DNA from: Belnapia mucosa
GTDB lineage: Bacteria > Pseudomonadota > Alphaproteobacteria > Acetobacterales > Acetobacteraceae
NCBI RefSeq assembly: GCF_016775475.1
Contig: NZ_JAEUXJ010000013.1
Span: 58,857-122,856, forward strand
Direction: 5' to 3'
DNA: 64,000 nt
Shown: piece after piece, positions 43,468-51,705 of the stretch
Layout: every line of letters starts with the position of its first letter
Numbering within the stretch: position 1 is the first letter of the stretch
Program-made: the position numbers and the translations under genes
Notes under the pieces: model-generated
What the model was told of the DNA's origin: nothing
What the model saw: only the letters and a program-made list of their open reading frames with translations
Databases searched by the model: none

Positions 43468-44804
43468 GCGGCGCCTCCCGGGGCGAAGAAGCGGTTGGCC
43501 GGGCGCGGCAGGCCGAGATTGTCGCGCAGCGTCCGCCCCTCATACTCGTGGCGGAACAGGCCGCGGCGGCGAAGTTCCGGCACCACCAGGCGGATGAAGC
43601 GCTCGAGCCCCGTGGGCACCACGGGGGCGGCGATCATGAAGCCGTCGCAGGCCTGGGTGCGGTACCATTCCTCCATCTGGTCGGCGACCTGCAGGGCGCT
43701 GCCCTTGAACAGGTTGCCGGCCATCTGCGGCAGGATGCGCTTGTAGGTCTGGCGCACCGTCAGCCCTTCGGCCCGCGCCACGCCGAGGATCGCCTTGCCG
43801 ATCCCGGTGGGGCCGACATGCTCGTCCTCCAGATCGGGCATCGGACCGTCCAGCGGGTAGCCCGCCATGCGGTGGCCGATCATCTTCGAGAGGTAGTCGA
43901 GCCCGACCGCGGGGGAGACGAGGTCCTCCAGCTCCTGGAACAGCGCATCCGCCTCCGCCGCCGTCTCGGCGGCGAAGATGGTGACGCCGCTGAGGATCTT
44001 GAGGCTGTCCGCCGTGCGGCCATGGCGCGGCAGCCGGCCCTTGAGATCGGCATAGAGGGCGCGGGCGCGCTCGATCGTGCCCTCGATGGCGAAGACGCAA
44101 TCGGCATGCTGCGCCGAGAGCTCCTTCCCCATCTCCGACTGGCCGGCGGAGAAGATCACCGGATGGCCCTGCACCGGGCGCGGCGCGTTGAGCGGGCCGG
44201 CCACCGCAAAATGCGCGCCCTTGTGGTTCAGCGCATGCACGCGCGAGGGATCGAGGAAGCGGCCGCTGGCCTTGTCCTGCGGGAAGGCGTCATCGGCCCA
44301 GGAATCCCAGAGCCCCTTGACGATCTCGGCGAATTCCCCGGCGCGGGCATAGCGGTCCTCGCGCGGCGCATGCGCCTCCTTGCTGAAATTCAGCGCGTCG
44401 CCGGGGTTGGAGGTGGTGACGAGGTTCCAGCCCGCCCGCCCGCCGCTGATATGGTCGAGCGAGGCGAAGCGCCGCGCCACCGCGAAGGGCTCGTCATAGG
44501 TCGTGGTGGTGGTGGCGACGAGGCCGATATGCTCCGTCACCATGGCCAGCGCCGAGAGCAGCGTCACCGGCTCGAACACCGCCGGGCGGTCGGAGGGGCT
44601 GGTGGCGGCGAAGAGGTCCGGCTTGTCGAGGTTGCGGACGCCGTTGCCGTCGGCGAGGAAGAGCAGGTCGAACTTCCCTTCCTCGGCGATCCGGGCGAGG
44701 CGGATGGCGTTCTGGAGGTTGCTGGCCGGGCGGTCCCAGGCATCCCGGTGGCGCCATTCGCCGACATGGGAGCCCTGGGCATTCGCATTGGCGGCGAGGA
44801 TCAT
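43464..44804 (-). CDS. FMN-dependent monooxygenase, NtaA/DmoA family
   Basis: A 446-residue LLM-class flavin monooxygenase. The start chosen (MILAANANAQGSHVG) matches the family. Typical motifs are AWRHRD-like GEWRHRDAWDRPASN, GKFDLLFLADGNGV, FEPVTLLSALAMVTEHIGLV, DHISGGRAGWNLVTTSNP, ALNFSKEAHAPREDRYARA and VIFSAGQSEMGKELSAQHAD. An in-frame ATG 111 bases upstream would add an unlikely N-terminus. Its stop overlaps the Bug gene start, so the two are coupled. No flavin reductase is beside it. A GntR-type palindrome lies upstream. Confidence 0.9.
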   Translation of the reverse strand: MILAANANAQGSHVGEWRHRDAWDRPASNLQNAIRLARIAEEGKFDLLFLADGNGVRNLDKPDLFAATSPSDRPAVFEPVTLLSALAMVTEHIGLVATTTTTYDEPFAVARRFASLDHISGGRAGWNLVTTSNPGDALNFSKEAHAPREDRYARAGEFAEIVKGLWDSWADDAFPQDKASGRFLDPSRVHALNHKGAHFAVAGPLNAPRPVQGHPVIFSAGQSEMGKELSAQHADCVFAIEGTIERARALYADLKGRLPRHGRTADSLKILSGVTIFAAETAAEADALFQELEDLVSPAVGLDYLSKMIGHRMAGYPLDGPMPDLEDEHVGPTGIGKAILGVARAEGLTVRQTYKRILPQMAGNLFKGSALQVADQMEEWYRTQACDGFMIAAPVVPTGLERFIRLVVPELRRRGLFRHEYEGRTLRDNLGLPRPANRFFAPGGAA

Positions 44805-44900
44805 CGGAATGGCGGCGGCTCCCTCGAAGGATGCAGGGGGAGTGCAGCCGGTTCGGGCGGGTTTGGCAACGGGGATGCGCCAGCCGGGTGTCGCGGCATT

Positions 44901-44912
44901 ATCGTATACGAT
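44901..44912. promoter_or_regulatory. GntR-type operator palindrome
   Basis: The perfect 12-base palindrome ATCGTATACGAT fits the TNGT-N3-ACNA pattern bound by FadR-subfamily GntR repressors. It sits 97 bases before the monooxygenase start and 62 bases before the divergent small gene, in their shared intergenic region. No gntR gene is in the window. Confidence 0.5.
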
Positions 44913-44973
44913 CATGTTCACGCACCGCGCCGCAGCCGGTAGGGTGGCCGGAGACCACAGGCGGGGAGATGCC

Positions 44974-45399
44974 ATGCGCTTCGTATGCGACGCCGCGGAC
45001 GGGCAAAGCTGGTTCCAGATCGAGACGGAGGCCGAAGCCGCGGAGGAATCCCGGCTGATGGGCCATGCGGTGGAGAAGCACTACCGGCGGGCGCAGGATG
45101 CGGCCGCGCATTCCTTCAGCCCGGACGGCATCCCCTTCATCGAACAGGAGATCCGCCGGGCGACCCATGTCCGGCGGGCGATGCCGCGCTTCCTGACCCT
45201 GCGCGACAATGAGGGCACGCCGCTGGTGACCGCCATGCTGCCGCCCCTGCAGCCGAGCGACCTGGTCTTCCGCCCGATCGTGGTCGGGCAGGACAATCGC
45301 GACCCCTATCCGGCGCATGGCGATTCGATCGGCATCCTCGCCCGGCACGTCAGGACCACGCTCGACCGGGCGAGCTGCTACCCGTATCGGCGGGCTTAG
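44974..45399 (+). CDS. Conserved-looking hypothetical protein, 141 aa
   Basis: A soluble 141-residue protein without signal peptide. GGGGAGATGCC precedes the ATG. The sequence begins MRFVCDAADGQSWFQIETEAE, continues with a charged helix (HAVEKHYRRAQDAAAHSF) and ends in LDRASCYPYRRA. Its codon use and GC match the chromosome, and the reading frame is well formed. I recognise no domain. It is divergent from the NtaA-like gene and shares its GntR-type operator region. Confidence 0.68.
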   Translation: MRFVCDAADGQSWFQIETEAEAAEESRLMGHAVEKHYRRAQDAAAHSFSPDGIPFIEQEIRRATHVRRAMPRFLTLRDNEGTPLVTAMLPPLQPSDLVFRPIVVGQDNRDPYPAHGDSIGILARHVRTTLDRASCYPYRRA

Positions 45400-45616
45400 T
45401 AGTGCAGCGCATCTCCGCTTAAAAGTGGCCCGAAGGTCTATCCTGTAAATAGGATAAACCCACAGCCTCAATGCATACGAGCCTTTCTGGCCATGCAGGC
45501 GAGCTATTTAGGTCGCCTGTCCTCCTTGTCCCCTGAGCCTAAAGGTTCGGGTTAATTGCAGCGTTTCAGGGTTAGCGATCCGCCAGGCGGTTGAAAGCAT
45601 GCTGAACCTTGGGTCA
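45400..45616. other. AT-richer intergenic segment at the edge of a low-GC patch
   Basis: 217 bases with visibly lower GC than the flanking genes. The inverted repeat TATCCT-GTAAAT-AGGATA is near the left end and may terminate the upstream gene. No reading frame or RNA gene could be supported. Composition changes here from the chromosomal background to the low-GC YdjM-like gene. Confidence 0.4.
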
Positions 45617-46327
45617 TCATTGGGACACAACTGGCTGCTGCTCAGCAGATGCGACCTGTAGCGAAGCTGGTGCTTTAGAACGCGAACCAAGCCATGAGTA
45701 TCTTCGGCTGAAGAATGGCACAACGCCGCGCGCGCACAGAAACGCTATAATCCATAACGCACCCATGACAATGATCAGGGAAGGCTTCTTTTCGCCGCCC
45801 CATGCATAGGAGACCAGAACCGTCGCAAAGATCACGGCTCGAATGAGCGTTTGCGTCCAACTTTCGCTACGCAGAAGCCATTCGGACCATCCTATGGCAG
45901 CAGCGCCGTTGACTATCAGAAAGCCGTAAGAAACCGCCACTCCCCAGTATGGGAGCCCAAATGGCCAGCGAACATGGGAAAACGTCTTATCCCAATTTTC
46001 AGGCCAGCAGTCAGCAATCAGGTGTAGTGACAGCCCAAACACGAAGCACGCCAGGAAGAAAGATAAAAGCGGATTAAAAACACCGTCGGTCCGACTATTG
46101 TTGCCGCTATGAAAAAATAATACTACAGCAATAGCAGGAAGAATAAGGCTATGCGTGATGAATGATCGATGGCCCAGCAACCAGAAAGGCAAGCGCTGGT
46201 CGATATCCGAAAAATACAATCCAATGCCAATGAAAAACGGAGATAAACTGTAAGTTATGGCTTTTGTGAGAAGATTTTGACTATCTGGCATTTTTTCCTC
46301 GTTGTGCACCGGCTGATTTATTTTCAA
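45617..46327 (-). CDS. YdjM-like membrane-bound metal-dependent hydrolase, low GC
   Basis: A 236-residue membrane protein resembling the YdjM/DUF457 family. The putative metal motif is split: SDIDQR near residue 41, then GHRSFITHSL near 52, and SLHLIADCW near 100, all on or beside membrane helices. Six or seven hydrophobic segments follow. GC is roughly 45-50%, strikingly below the genome, which indicates recent transfer. The E. coli relative is LexA-regulated, but no alphaproteobacterial SOS box was seen upstream here. The family's function is poorly known. Confidence 0.75.
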   Translation of the reverse strand: MKINQPVHNEEKMPDSQNLLTKAITYSLSPFFIGIGLYFSDIDQRLPFWLLGHRSFITHSLILPAIAVVLFFHSGNNSRTDGVFNPLLSFFLACFVFGLSLHLIADCWPENWDKTFSHVRWPFGLPYWGVAVSYGFLIVNGAAAIGWSEWLLRSESWTQTLIRAVIFATVLVSYAWGGEKKPSLIIVMGALWIIAFLCARGVVPFFSRRYSWLGSRSKAPASLQVASAEQQPVVSQ

Positions 46328-46665
46328 TTTCCTCAGCCTTTGATCCCGGTTTCGGTTTTATTTAGTTGTTTACCACCCACCTGAGAGTTTGCTGCGAGCC
46401 TTAGAATATCCACGCCAAGGGTCCATTGCAATTCTGCAATACAATCTTCTGCCGTTCTTGGTCGAGCCCTAAACCGGTTTCCGTTCGGGCTAGTCGCGGA
46501 AACGGCCTGACCTTCTGTACTGCTAGCCAGAACATGCCAATCGGTGCTCCCGCTCGATTAACGGTTGCTCTAACCCAGTTTAGCGCGCCGCCGTCGCTGC
46601 CCCGGTATCCTTGAAACCGCGCCAGCAGCCGCACCGGCCCGAGCGCGAACGGGGAGGTGCCTGGG
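46328..46665. other. 338-base gene-free region with two inverted repeats
   Basis: No supported gene. The AT-rich left half belongs compositionally to the low-GC patch. It contains ATTGCA-attc-TGCAAT (46425-46440) and GTTTCCG/CGGAAAC arms around a 13-base loop (46477-46503). Either could be an operator or terminator. GC rises back to the genomic level after about 46,560, so the right end of the acquired patch probably lies here. Confidence 0.45.
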
Positions 46666-46911
46666 ATGGAGGACATGGATCCGATCCGGCAGGCGCAGCG
46701 GGCCCTGGCCCGGGCCAAGATCGCCGCCGCCCGCTGCCGCGAGGCGCTGGAGCAGGCCAGGGATACCCTGGTCCAGAGCCGGACCAATGCCGAGCGCCTT
46801 CGCGCCGCGACAGTGGAGCGTACCGAGCGTTGCCAGGCCCTGATGGCTGCGGCCGAGGCCCGCGAGGTCGCGCATCGGCGCCGGGATCGCCACCTTCCGT
46901 CGCACCGGTGA
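46666..46911 (+). CDS. Small helical protein, 81 aa
   Basis: An 81-residue Ala/Arg-rich frame with GGGGAGG 8 bases before the ATG. The sequence (IRQAQRALARAKIAAARCRE, then ALEQARDTLVQSRTNAERLR) is predicted to be one long amphipathic helix or coiled coil, ending in a basic tail. No domain is recognised. The good ribosome binding site and heptad-like pattern favour a real gene, but high GC makes chance frames common. Confidence 0.5.
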   Translation: MEDMDPIRQAQRALARAKIAAARCREALEQARDTLVQSRTNAERLRAATVERTERCQALMAAAEAREVAHRRRDRHLPSHR

Positions 46912-47067
46912 GGCAGGCCCGCGGAGCCTTCCCCAGCCGACCCCTTGGCCGGCTTCCCCTGGCCATGGCACCAATGCCGGGCCCGGACGTTGCCTGTATC
47001 GAATGCCCACCGCGAGGGCCGGGCGGCAGGAAGACAGGAAGCGCATGGGCAACCCTGGATCGCACGG

Positions 47068-47808
47068 ATGGAGCAGTTCCGGCGCTTTCCGGAGGAAGAC
47101 CGGCGGCTGCTGGAGAGCCTCACAGAAAGGCGGCAACGCCATTATGAGGCGCGCGAGGACGTCATCCGCGAGGGCGAGCACTCGCCCGAGATCCATATCG
47201 TCCTCTCGGGCCTCGCCTGCCGCTACAAGCTGCTGGAGAACGGCACCCGCCAGATCATGGCCTTCCTGGTGCCCGGCGATCCCTGCGATGCCGAGGTCTT
47301 CATCCTGAAGCAGATGGACCACAGCATCGGCACCCTGTCGCCGAGCCTGGTCGCCGCGATCCCGGGCGAGGTGGTGACGGACCTTCTCCTCAACCGGCCA
47401 TCGGTCGCCCTGGCGCTGTGGTGGAGCGCCCTGCAGGACGAGGGCATATTGCGCGAGCGCATCATCGATGCGGGCCGGCGCGATGCCTATTCGCGCCTCG
47501 CCTTCCTCATCTACGAAGTCTTCCTCCGCCTGCGCGCGGTCGGGCTGGCGGAGGATGGGCGCTTCGACTTCCCCGTCACCCAATCCGACCTGGCGGATGC
47601 CACGGGGCTGACCCCGGTGCATATCAACCGCATGCTGCAGCGGCTGCGGGAGGAAGGGCTGATCCTGGCCGAGGGCCGGCGCTGGACGATCCGCGACGCC
47701 GCGGGGCTGCGGCAGGCCGCGCATTTCACGGCGAACCACCTCCATTACGACCGCGCCCATGACGAGCCGGACAGCGAGGCGGGACGGCGGCTGAAGGGGC
47801 TGATCTGA
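47068..47808 (+). CDS. Crp/Fnr-family transcriptional regulator
   Basis: A 246-residue regulator. The N-terminal cyclic-nucleotide-binding-like domain shows REGEHSPEIHIVLSGLACRYK and NGTRQIMAFLVPGDPCDAE. The C-terminal winged helix contains TQSDLADATGLTPVHINRMLQRLREEGLI in outline, the HTH_Crp recognition helix. The Cys pattern of Fnr is absent, so it is not an Fe-S oxygen sensor. The start at 47068 is the first Met matching the family but lacks a clear ribosome binding site. A cupin gene begins 4 bases after its stop. Confidence 0.88.
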   Translation: MEQFRRFPEEDRRLLESLTERRQRHYEAREDVIREGEHSPEIHIVLSGLACRYKLLENGTRQIMAFLVPGDPCDAEVFILKQMDHSIGTLSPSLVAAIPGEVVTDLLLNRPSVALALWWSALQDEGILRERIIDAGRRDAYSRLAFLIYEVFLRLRAVGLAEDGRFDFPVTQSDLADATGLTPVHINRMLQRLREEGLILAEGRRWTIRDAAGLRQAAHFTANHLHYDRAHDEPDSEAGRRLKGLI

Positions 47809-47811
47809 GCC

Positions 47812-48186
47812 GTGGCGCAGCGGCTCGTCAACCTGACCGCGGCCGCCGAGCGGCTTCCCTGGTCCGAGGTGCGGGAGGCGCTGCGGATCCGCCTGCCGGT
47901 CGGCGATGCCGTGCTGGAGATCGGCGCGGCGGAGGGCGCGGAGGCCGATGGCCCGGGCATGGCGGCCGCCGGCACCCTCTACCTGGTCGTCTCGGGCTTC
48001 GGCCTGCTCCGCCAGGGCGAGGCGGCGCAGGAATGCACGGCGGGCGACCTGGTCTTCGTGCCCGGCGGCGAGGCGCATCGGTTCGAGCGGCTGGACGGCG
48101 AGCTGCGCCTCTGGCGCATCTCGGTCGGGCCAGCCGCCGCGATGGGTGAGCGGGACAGCTCCGGCAGCGGCGGCAACCCCGCCTGA
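47812..48186 (+). CDS. Cupin-domain protein
   Basis: A 124-residue single cupin domain, starting at GTG four bases after the Crp/Fnr gene. The second cupin motif is ECTAGDLVFVPGGEAHRFERL; the His that usually ligates metal is in EAHRF. The first motif (GTLYLVVSGFGLLRQGE) lacks the typical HxH pair, so metal binding is uncertain. It is probably a small-molecule sensor or isomerase in the same transcription unit as the regulator. The product is unknown. Confidence 0.75.
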   Translation: MAQRLVNLTAAAERLPWSEVREALRIRLPVGDAVLEIGAAEGAEADGPGMAAAGTLYLVVSGFGLLRQGEAAQECTAGDLVFVPGGEAHRFERLDGELRLWRISVGPAAAMGERDSSGSGGNPA

Positions 48187-48201
48187 CCCTCCTCTCCCGG
48201 C

Positions 48202-49431
48202 TCAGGCCCGCTGCTTGTCGAAATCCGGCAGGTTGCTCGAGGATGCGGCGAGCATCTGCGACTTCGTCACCTTCAGCGCCTCGGCGGCGGCGGCATTCTC
48301 GGTGATCTTGGCCATCACCGCGTCGCGGGCGCGGTCGAAATACTCGCGGTTGGCGGCCACGAATTCGCGCGACCGCCGCAGGCCGGCGAGATAGCCGTTG
48401 ATCTCCGGCACCACGTAGCGCGCCACCATGTCCCAGCTGCGGAAGGTGTTCTCGGGGTTGGCCCAGTCATGCACGAAGCCGACCACGGTGCCGAAGCCGC
48501 CGCTCAGCGCCAGCACATCCTTGATGCGGGCGATGAGGTCGTCCGGCGTGCCGATGGTGGCGACGGCGCCGGGGCCATAGGCGGTCTTCTCCACCGCCTC
48601 GTCCGGGTCCGTGAAGGGCTTGGCGCCGGGGCGTTGCAGGGTGCCGGTGATGTATTCGTTGTGGTGCCGCAGCAGCCCGTCCCGCGCCTCGGCCCGCGCC
48701 TTCTCCCGGGTCTCGGCGATGTGCCAGCTCAGCAGCACGCGCCAATTCTTGCGGTCAACCGTGGTGCCGTGCTTGGCGGCGGCGGCTTCGGCGAAGCCCC
48801 ATTGCGTCGGCAGCGCGTTCAGCCCCTCGGTCGAGAGCGAGCCGATGGAGATGATGCCGATGCCGTGCTTGCCGGCCAGCGTCATGCCCGATGGGCTGAT
48901 CTGCGAGGCGACGGCGAAGGGCATCTCCTCCTGCAACGGCAGGAGTTGCAGCGCGGCGTCGTTCAGGTTGAACCAGTCGCCCTGATAGGTGATGCGCTCG
49001 CCCTGGAAGAGCCGGCGGATGATGCCGATCGCCTCATCCTGCCGGTCGCGCAGCAGCATCGGATCGATGCCAAGCGTATGCGCATCCGAGGCCAGCGCGC
49101 CGGGGCCGGAGCCGAAGATCACCCGCCCGCCGGTCATGTAGTCGAGCTGCACCATGCGCTGCGCAACATTGAACGGATGGTGGTAGGGCAGCGAGACGAC
49201 GCCGGTGGCGAGCTTGATGCGCTTGGTGCGCTCGCCGGCCGCGGCGAGGAACATCTCCGGCGAGGCGATCATCTCCCAGCCGCTGGAATGATGCTCGCCG
49301 CACCAGAATTCGTCGTAGCCGAGCTTGTCCAGATGCTCGACCAGGTCGAGGTCGCGGCGGAATTGCAGCATGGGATGCTCGCCGACCGGGTGATGCGGGG
49401 CGAGGAAGGCACCGAAGCCGAGCCGGGGCAT
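48202..49431 (-). CDS. LLM-class flavin-dependent oxidoreductase
   Basis: A 409-residue luciferase-like (F420/FMN) oxidoreductase of the limonene-monooxygenase/alkanal type. Family segments are FGAFLAPHHPVGEHP, LDKLGYDEFWCGEHHSSGWE, RIKLATGVVSLPYHHPFNVA, LDYMTGGRVIFGSGPGAL, and AIGIIRRLFQGERITY. AGGAGACG precedes the start. It is transcribed divergently from a TetR regulator, with a palindrome between them, so it is probably the repressed target. The substrate is unknown. Confidence 0.9.
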   Translation of the reverse strand: MPRLGFGAFLAPHHPVGEHPMLQFRRDLDLVEHLDKLGYDEFWCGEHHSSGWEMIASPEMFLAAAGERTKRIKLATGVVSLPYHHPFNVAQRMVQLDYMTGGRVIFGSGPGALASDAHTLGIDPMLLRDRQDEAIGIIRRLFQGERITYQGDWFNLNDAALQLLPLQEEMPFAVASQISPSGMTLAGKHGIGIISIGSLSTEGLNALPTQWGFAEAAAAKHGTTVDRKNWRVLLSWHIAETREKARAEARDGLLRHHNEYITGTLQRPGAKPFTDPDEAVEKTAYGPGAVATIGTPDDLIARIKDVLALSGGFGTVVGFVHDWANPENTFRSWDMVARYVVPEINGYLAGLRRSREFVAANREYFDRARDAVMAKITENAAAAEALKVTKSQMLAASSSNLPDFDKQRA

Positions 49432-49511
49432 AAGGGGACGTCTCCTGGATTTGGGAAGCAGGCTAGGCGTCCCCTGCCGCACCCGGCAAGGGCGGAGGCC
49501 AACTAGACAAA

Positions 49512-49534
49512 GCATTCTAAAATGCCCATTCTAA
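49512..49534. promoter_or_regulatory. Putative TetR operator between LLM oxidoreductase and TetR genes
   Basis: GCATT-N4-AATGC (49512-49525) is a perfect inverted repeat, and CATTCTAA recurs at 49513 and 49527 as a direct repeat with a 14-base period. The position between divergent target and regulator genes fits autoregulatory TetR control. If so, the TetR start is more likely the ATG at 49540 than the one inside the operator. Confidence 0.5.
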
Positions 49535-49539
49535 TTGGC

Positions 49540-50121
49540 ATGGTCAGGACGGCGCGCTTCACCGAGGACGACTTCATCGAGGCGACGATGGCGCTGGTCG
49601 CCGAGGGCGGCCCCGCCGCCGCCACGATGCAGGCTATTGCCCGGCAGGTCGGGGCGCCCACGGGTTCGATCTATCACCGCTTCGAATCCCGCGCGGCCGT
49701 GCTCGGCGCCGCCTGGAACGCGGCCTATGCCTCCTTCGTCGGGGCGCTGGCGCCGCTGCTGCATTCGGGCCGCCCGCGGGAGGCGGCGCTGGCGATCCTG
49801 CCCTGGTCACGGGAGAATGCGCGCCGCGCCCGCTTCCTGCTGCTGAACGAGCCGGTCACCCTGTTCGAGGACACGCCGCCCCCGGCGCCGCTGCGGCAGG
49901 CGCTGGAGCGGCTGGAGGATGAGTTCGATGCCGCCTTCCGCGCCTGCGTCGGCGCCTGCGGGGAGGGAGACCTGCGCGAGGAGGCGCTGGCGCGGGCGAA
50001 ATTCCTGATCTTCGACGCGCCCATCGCCATCCTTCGTCCCCATCTGATGAAGGGCGGCACGCTGCCGCCCTTCGCGGAGCGGATGATCGCCGAACTCCAT
50101 GCCGGCATGCCCCTCGCCTAA
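49540..50121 (+). CDS. TetR/AcrR-family transcriptional regulator
   Basis: A 193-residue regulator. The N-terminal helix-turn-helix is FIEATMALVAEGGPAAATMQAIARQVGAPTGSIYHRF in outline, with the family's SIYHRFESR recognition helix. The C-terminal ~140 residues form the ligand-binding domain. An alternative ATG at 49522 lies inside the putative operator. It is divergent from the LLM oxidoreductase gene and probably represses it in the absence of an inducer. map follows on the same strand. Confidence 0.88.
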   Translation: MVRTARFTEDDFIEATMALVAEGGPAAATMQAIARQVGAPTGSIYHRFESRAAVLGAAWNAAYASFVGALAPLLHSGRPREAALAILPWSRENARRARFLLLNEPVTLFEDTPPPAPLRQALERLEDEFDAAFRACVGACGEGDLREEALARAKFLIFDAPIAILRPHLMKGGTLPPFAERMIAELHAGMPLA

Positions 50122-50150
50122 TCCCGGTCCCCTCTTCCCCTGGATCCCCC

Positions 50151-50954
50151 ATGAACGACCTTGCCCCGCGCCGACGCATCAAGCTGCACTCCGCCGAGGA
50201 TTTCGCCGGGATGCGGGCCGCGGGGCGGCTCGTCGCCGCCGCCCTCGACATGATCACCGCCCATGTGCGGGAGGGCATCACGACGGAGGAGCTCGACCGC
50301 ATCTGCCATGAATTCGTGCTGGACCACGGGGCCCTGCCGGCCTCGCTCGGCTATCAGGGCTATGCTCATGCGACCTGCATCTCGCTCAATCATGTCGTCT
50401 GCCACGGCATCCCCGGCGAGCGGCGGCTGGCGGAGGGCGATATCCTCAATATCGACCTCGCGGTGATCCTCGATGGCTGGCATGGCGACAGCAGCCGCAT
50501 GTACGCTGTCGGCAAGGTCGGCACCCGGGCCCAGCGCCTGATGGACGTGACGCATGAGGCGATGATGCGCGGCATCCAGGCCATCCGCCCCGGCGCGACG
50601 GTCGGGGATATCGGCCATGCCATCCAGCGCCATGTGGAGGCGGAGCGGCTCAGCGTGGTGCGCGACTTCTGCGGCCATGGGTTGGGGCGCGTCTATCACG
50701 ACGCGCCGAACATCCTGAATTACGGCCGGCGGGGCGAAGGGCCGGCGCTGCGGCCGGGGATGTTCCTGACGGTCGAGCCGATGGTGAATGCGGGCCGGCC
50801 GGAGGTGAAGATCCTCAATGACGGCTGGACGGCGGTGACGCGCGACCGGAGCCTCTCCGCCCAGTTCGAGCACAGCGTCGGCGTGACGGAGACGGGCTAC
50901 GAGATCTTCACCCTCTCGCCCGCGGGGCTCAGCAAGCCGCCCTACCCGCCCTAG
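50151..50954 (+). CDS. map: Methionine aminopeptidase, type I
   Basis: A 267-residue dinuclear metallo-aminopeptidase removing N-terminal Met. The metal ligands are visible: two Asp in LNIDLAVILDGWHGDSS, His in FCGHGLGRVYHDAP, Glu in LTVEPMVN and Glu in QFEHSVGVTETG. HATCISLNHVVCHGIP contains the catalytic His. The length and C-terminus are normal. The gene is not next to the usual secY or tsf, and this may be a second map copy. It converges with an SDR gene, with a 4-base overlap. Confidence 0.94.
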   Translation: MNDLAPRRRIKLHSAEDFAGMRAAGRLVAAALDMITAHVREGITTEELDRICHEFVLDHGALPASLGYQGYAHATCISLNHVVCHGIPGERRLAEGDILNIDLAVILDGWHGDSSRMYAVGKVGTRAQRLMDVTHEAMMRGIQAIRPGATVGDIGHAIQRHVEAERLSVVRDFCGHGLGRVYHDAPNILNYGRRGEGPALRPGMFLTVEPMVNAGRPEVKILNDGWTAVTRDRSLSAQFEHSVGVTETGYEIFTLSPAGLSKPPYPP

Positions 50955-51685
50955 TTGAAGGCCATCCCGCCCGACAGCGCCACGGTCTGGCCGGTCATAT
51001 AGGCATTGCCGATCAGCATCATCGTCACCTGCGCCACCTCCTCGGCGGTGCCGAAGCGGCCGAGCGGGATGCGCGCGGGCGTGCTGGCGATGCCGGACCG
51101 CACCATGTCGGTCTCGATCAGGGACGGGGCGACGGCGTTGACCGTGATGCCCTCCTTGACCAGCCGGGCGGCATAGCCGCGCGTCAGCCCCTCCAGCCCC
51201 GCCTTGGAGGCGTTGTAGTGCAGCCCGACCGCGCCGGCCCCGCGCGCCGCGCCGGAGGAGATGTTGACGATGCGCCCCCAGCGCCGGGCCCGCATCCCCG
51301 GCAGCACCGCCTGGGTGCAGAGGAAGGCGGATTTCAGGTTCACCGCGATGGTGCGGTCGAAATCCTCCTCGGTCAGGTCCTCGATCCCGCGGATCGGGGC
51401 GATGCCGGCATTGTTGACCAGGATGTCGATCGGCCCGAGCCGTTGCGCGATTTCCTCGGCCATGGCGGCAACGGCGGCGCCGTCGGAGACGTCCGCCTGG
51501 ATGTCCATGGCGCGGCCGCCACCGGCCTCGATCGCCGCGACCACCGCCGCCGCCTCGGCCGAGGCGGCACGGTAGTTGACCGCGACGGCGGCGCCGGCAT
51601 CGGCCAGGGTGCGGGCGATAGCGGCGCCGATCCCGCGCGAGCCGCCGGTGACGAGCGCGATGCGGCCGGTGAGCGATGCGGACAT
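50951..51685 (-). CDS. SDR oxidoreductase, FabG-like
   Basis: A 244-residue classical SDR with a full active site: TGGSRGIG cofactor motif, NNAG (VNNAGIAP), Ser in NISSGAARG and YNASK. The sequence QTVALSGGMAFN closes the protein. It resembles 3-oxoacyl-ACP/CoA reductases, but isolated FabG-like genes often act on other substrates. It is 20 bases downstream of the DUF3750 gene on the same strand and is probably co-transcribed. Confidence 0.88.
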   Translation of the reverse strand: MSASLTGRIALVTGGSRGIGAAIARTLADAGAAVAVNYRAASAEAAAVVAAIEAGGGRAMDIQADVSDGAAVAAMAEEIAQRLGPIDILVNNAGIAPIRGIEDLTEEDFDRTIAVNLKSAFLCTQAVLPGMRARRWGRIVNISSGAARGAGAVGLHYNASKAGLEGLTRGYAARLVKEGITVNAVAPSLIETDMVRSGIASTPARIPLGRFGTAEEVAQVTMMLIGNAYMTGQTVALSGGMAFN

Positions 51686-51705
51686 GGCGGGGTTCCCCTT
51701 CCTGC

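Noticed and set aside
46401..47123. 240-codon minus-strand frame in the gene-poor region
   Set aside because: Ser/Arg-rich without domain or ribosome binding site, and it overlaps the better-supported small helical gene on the plus strand.
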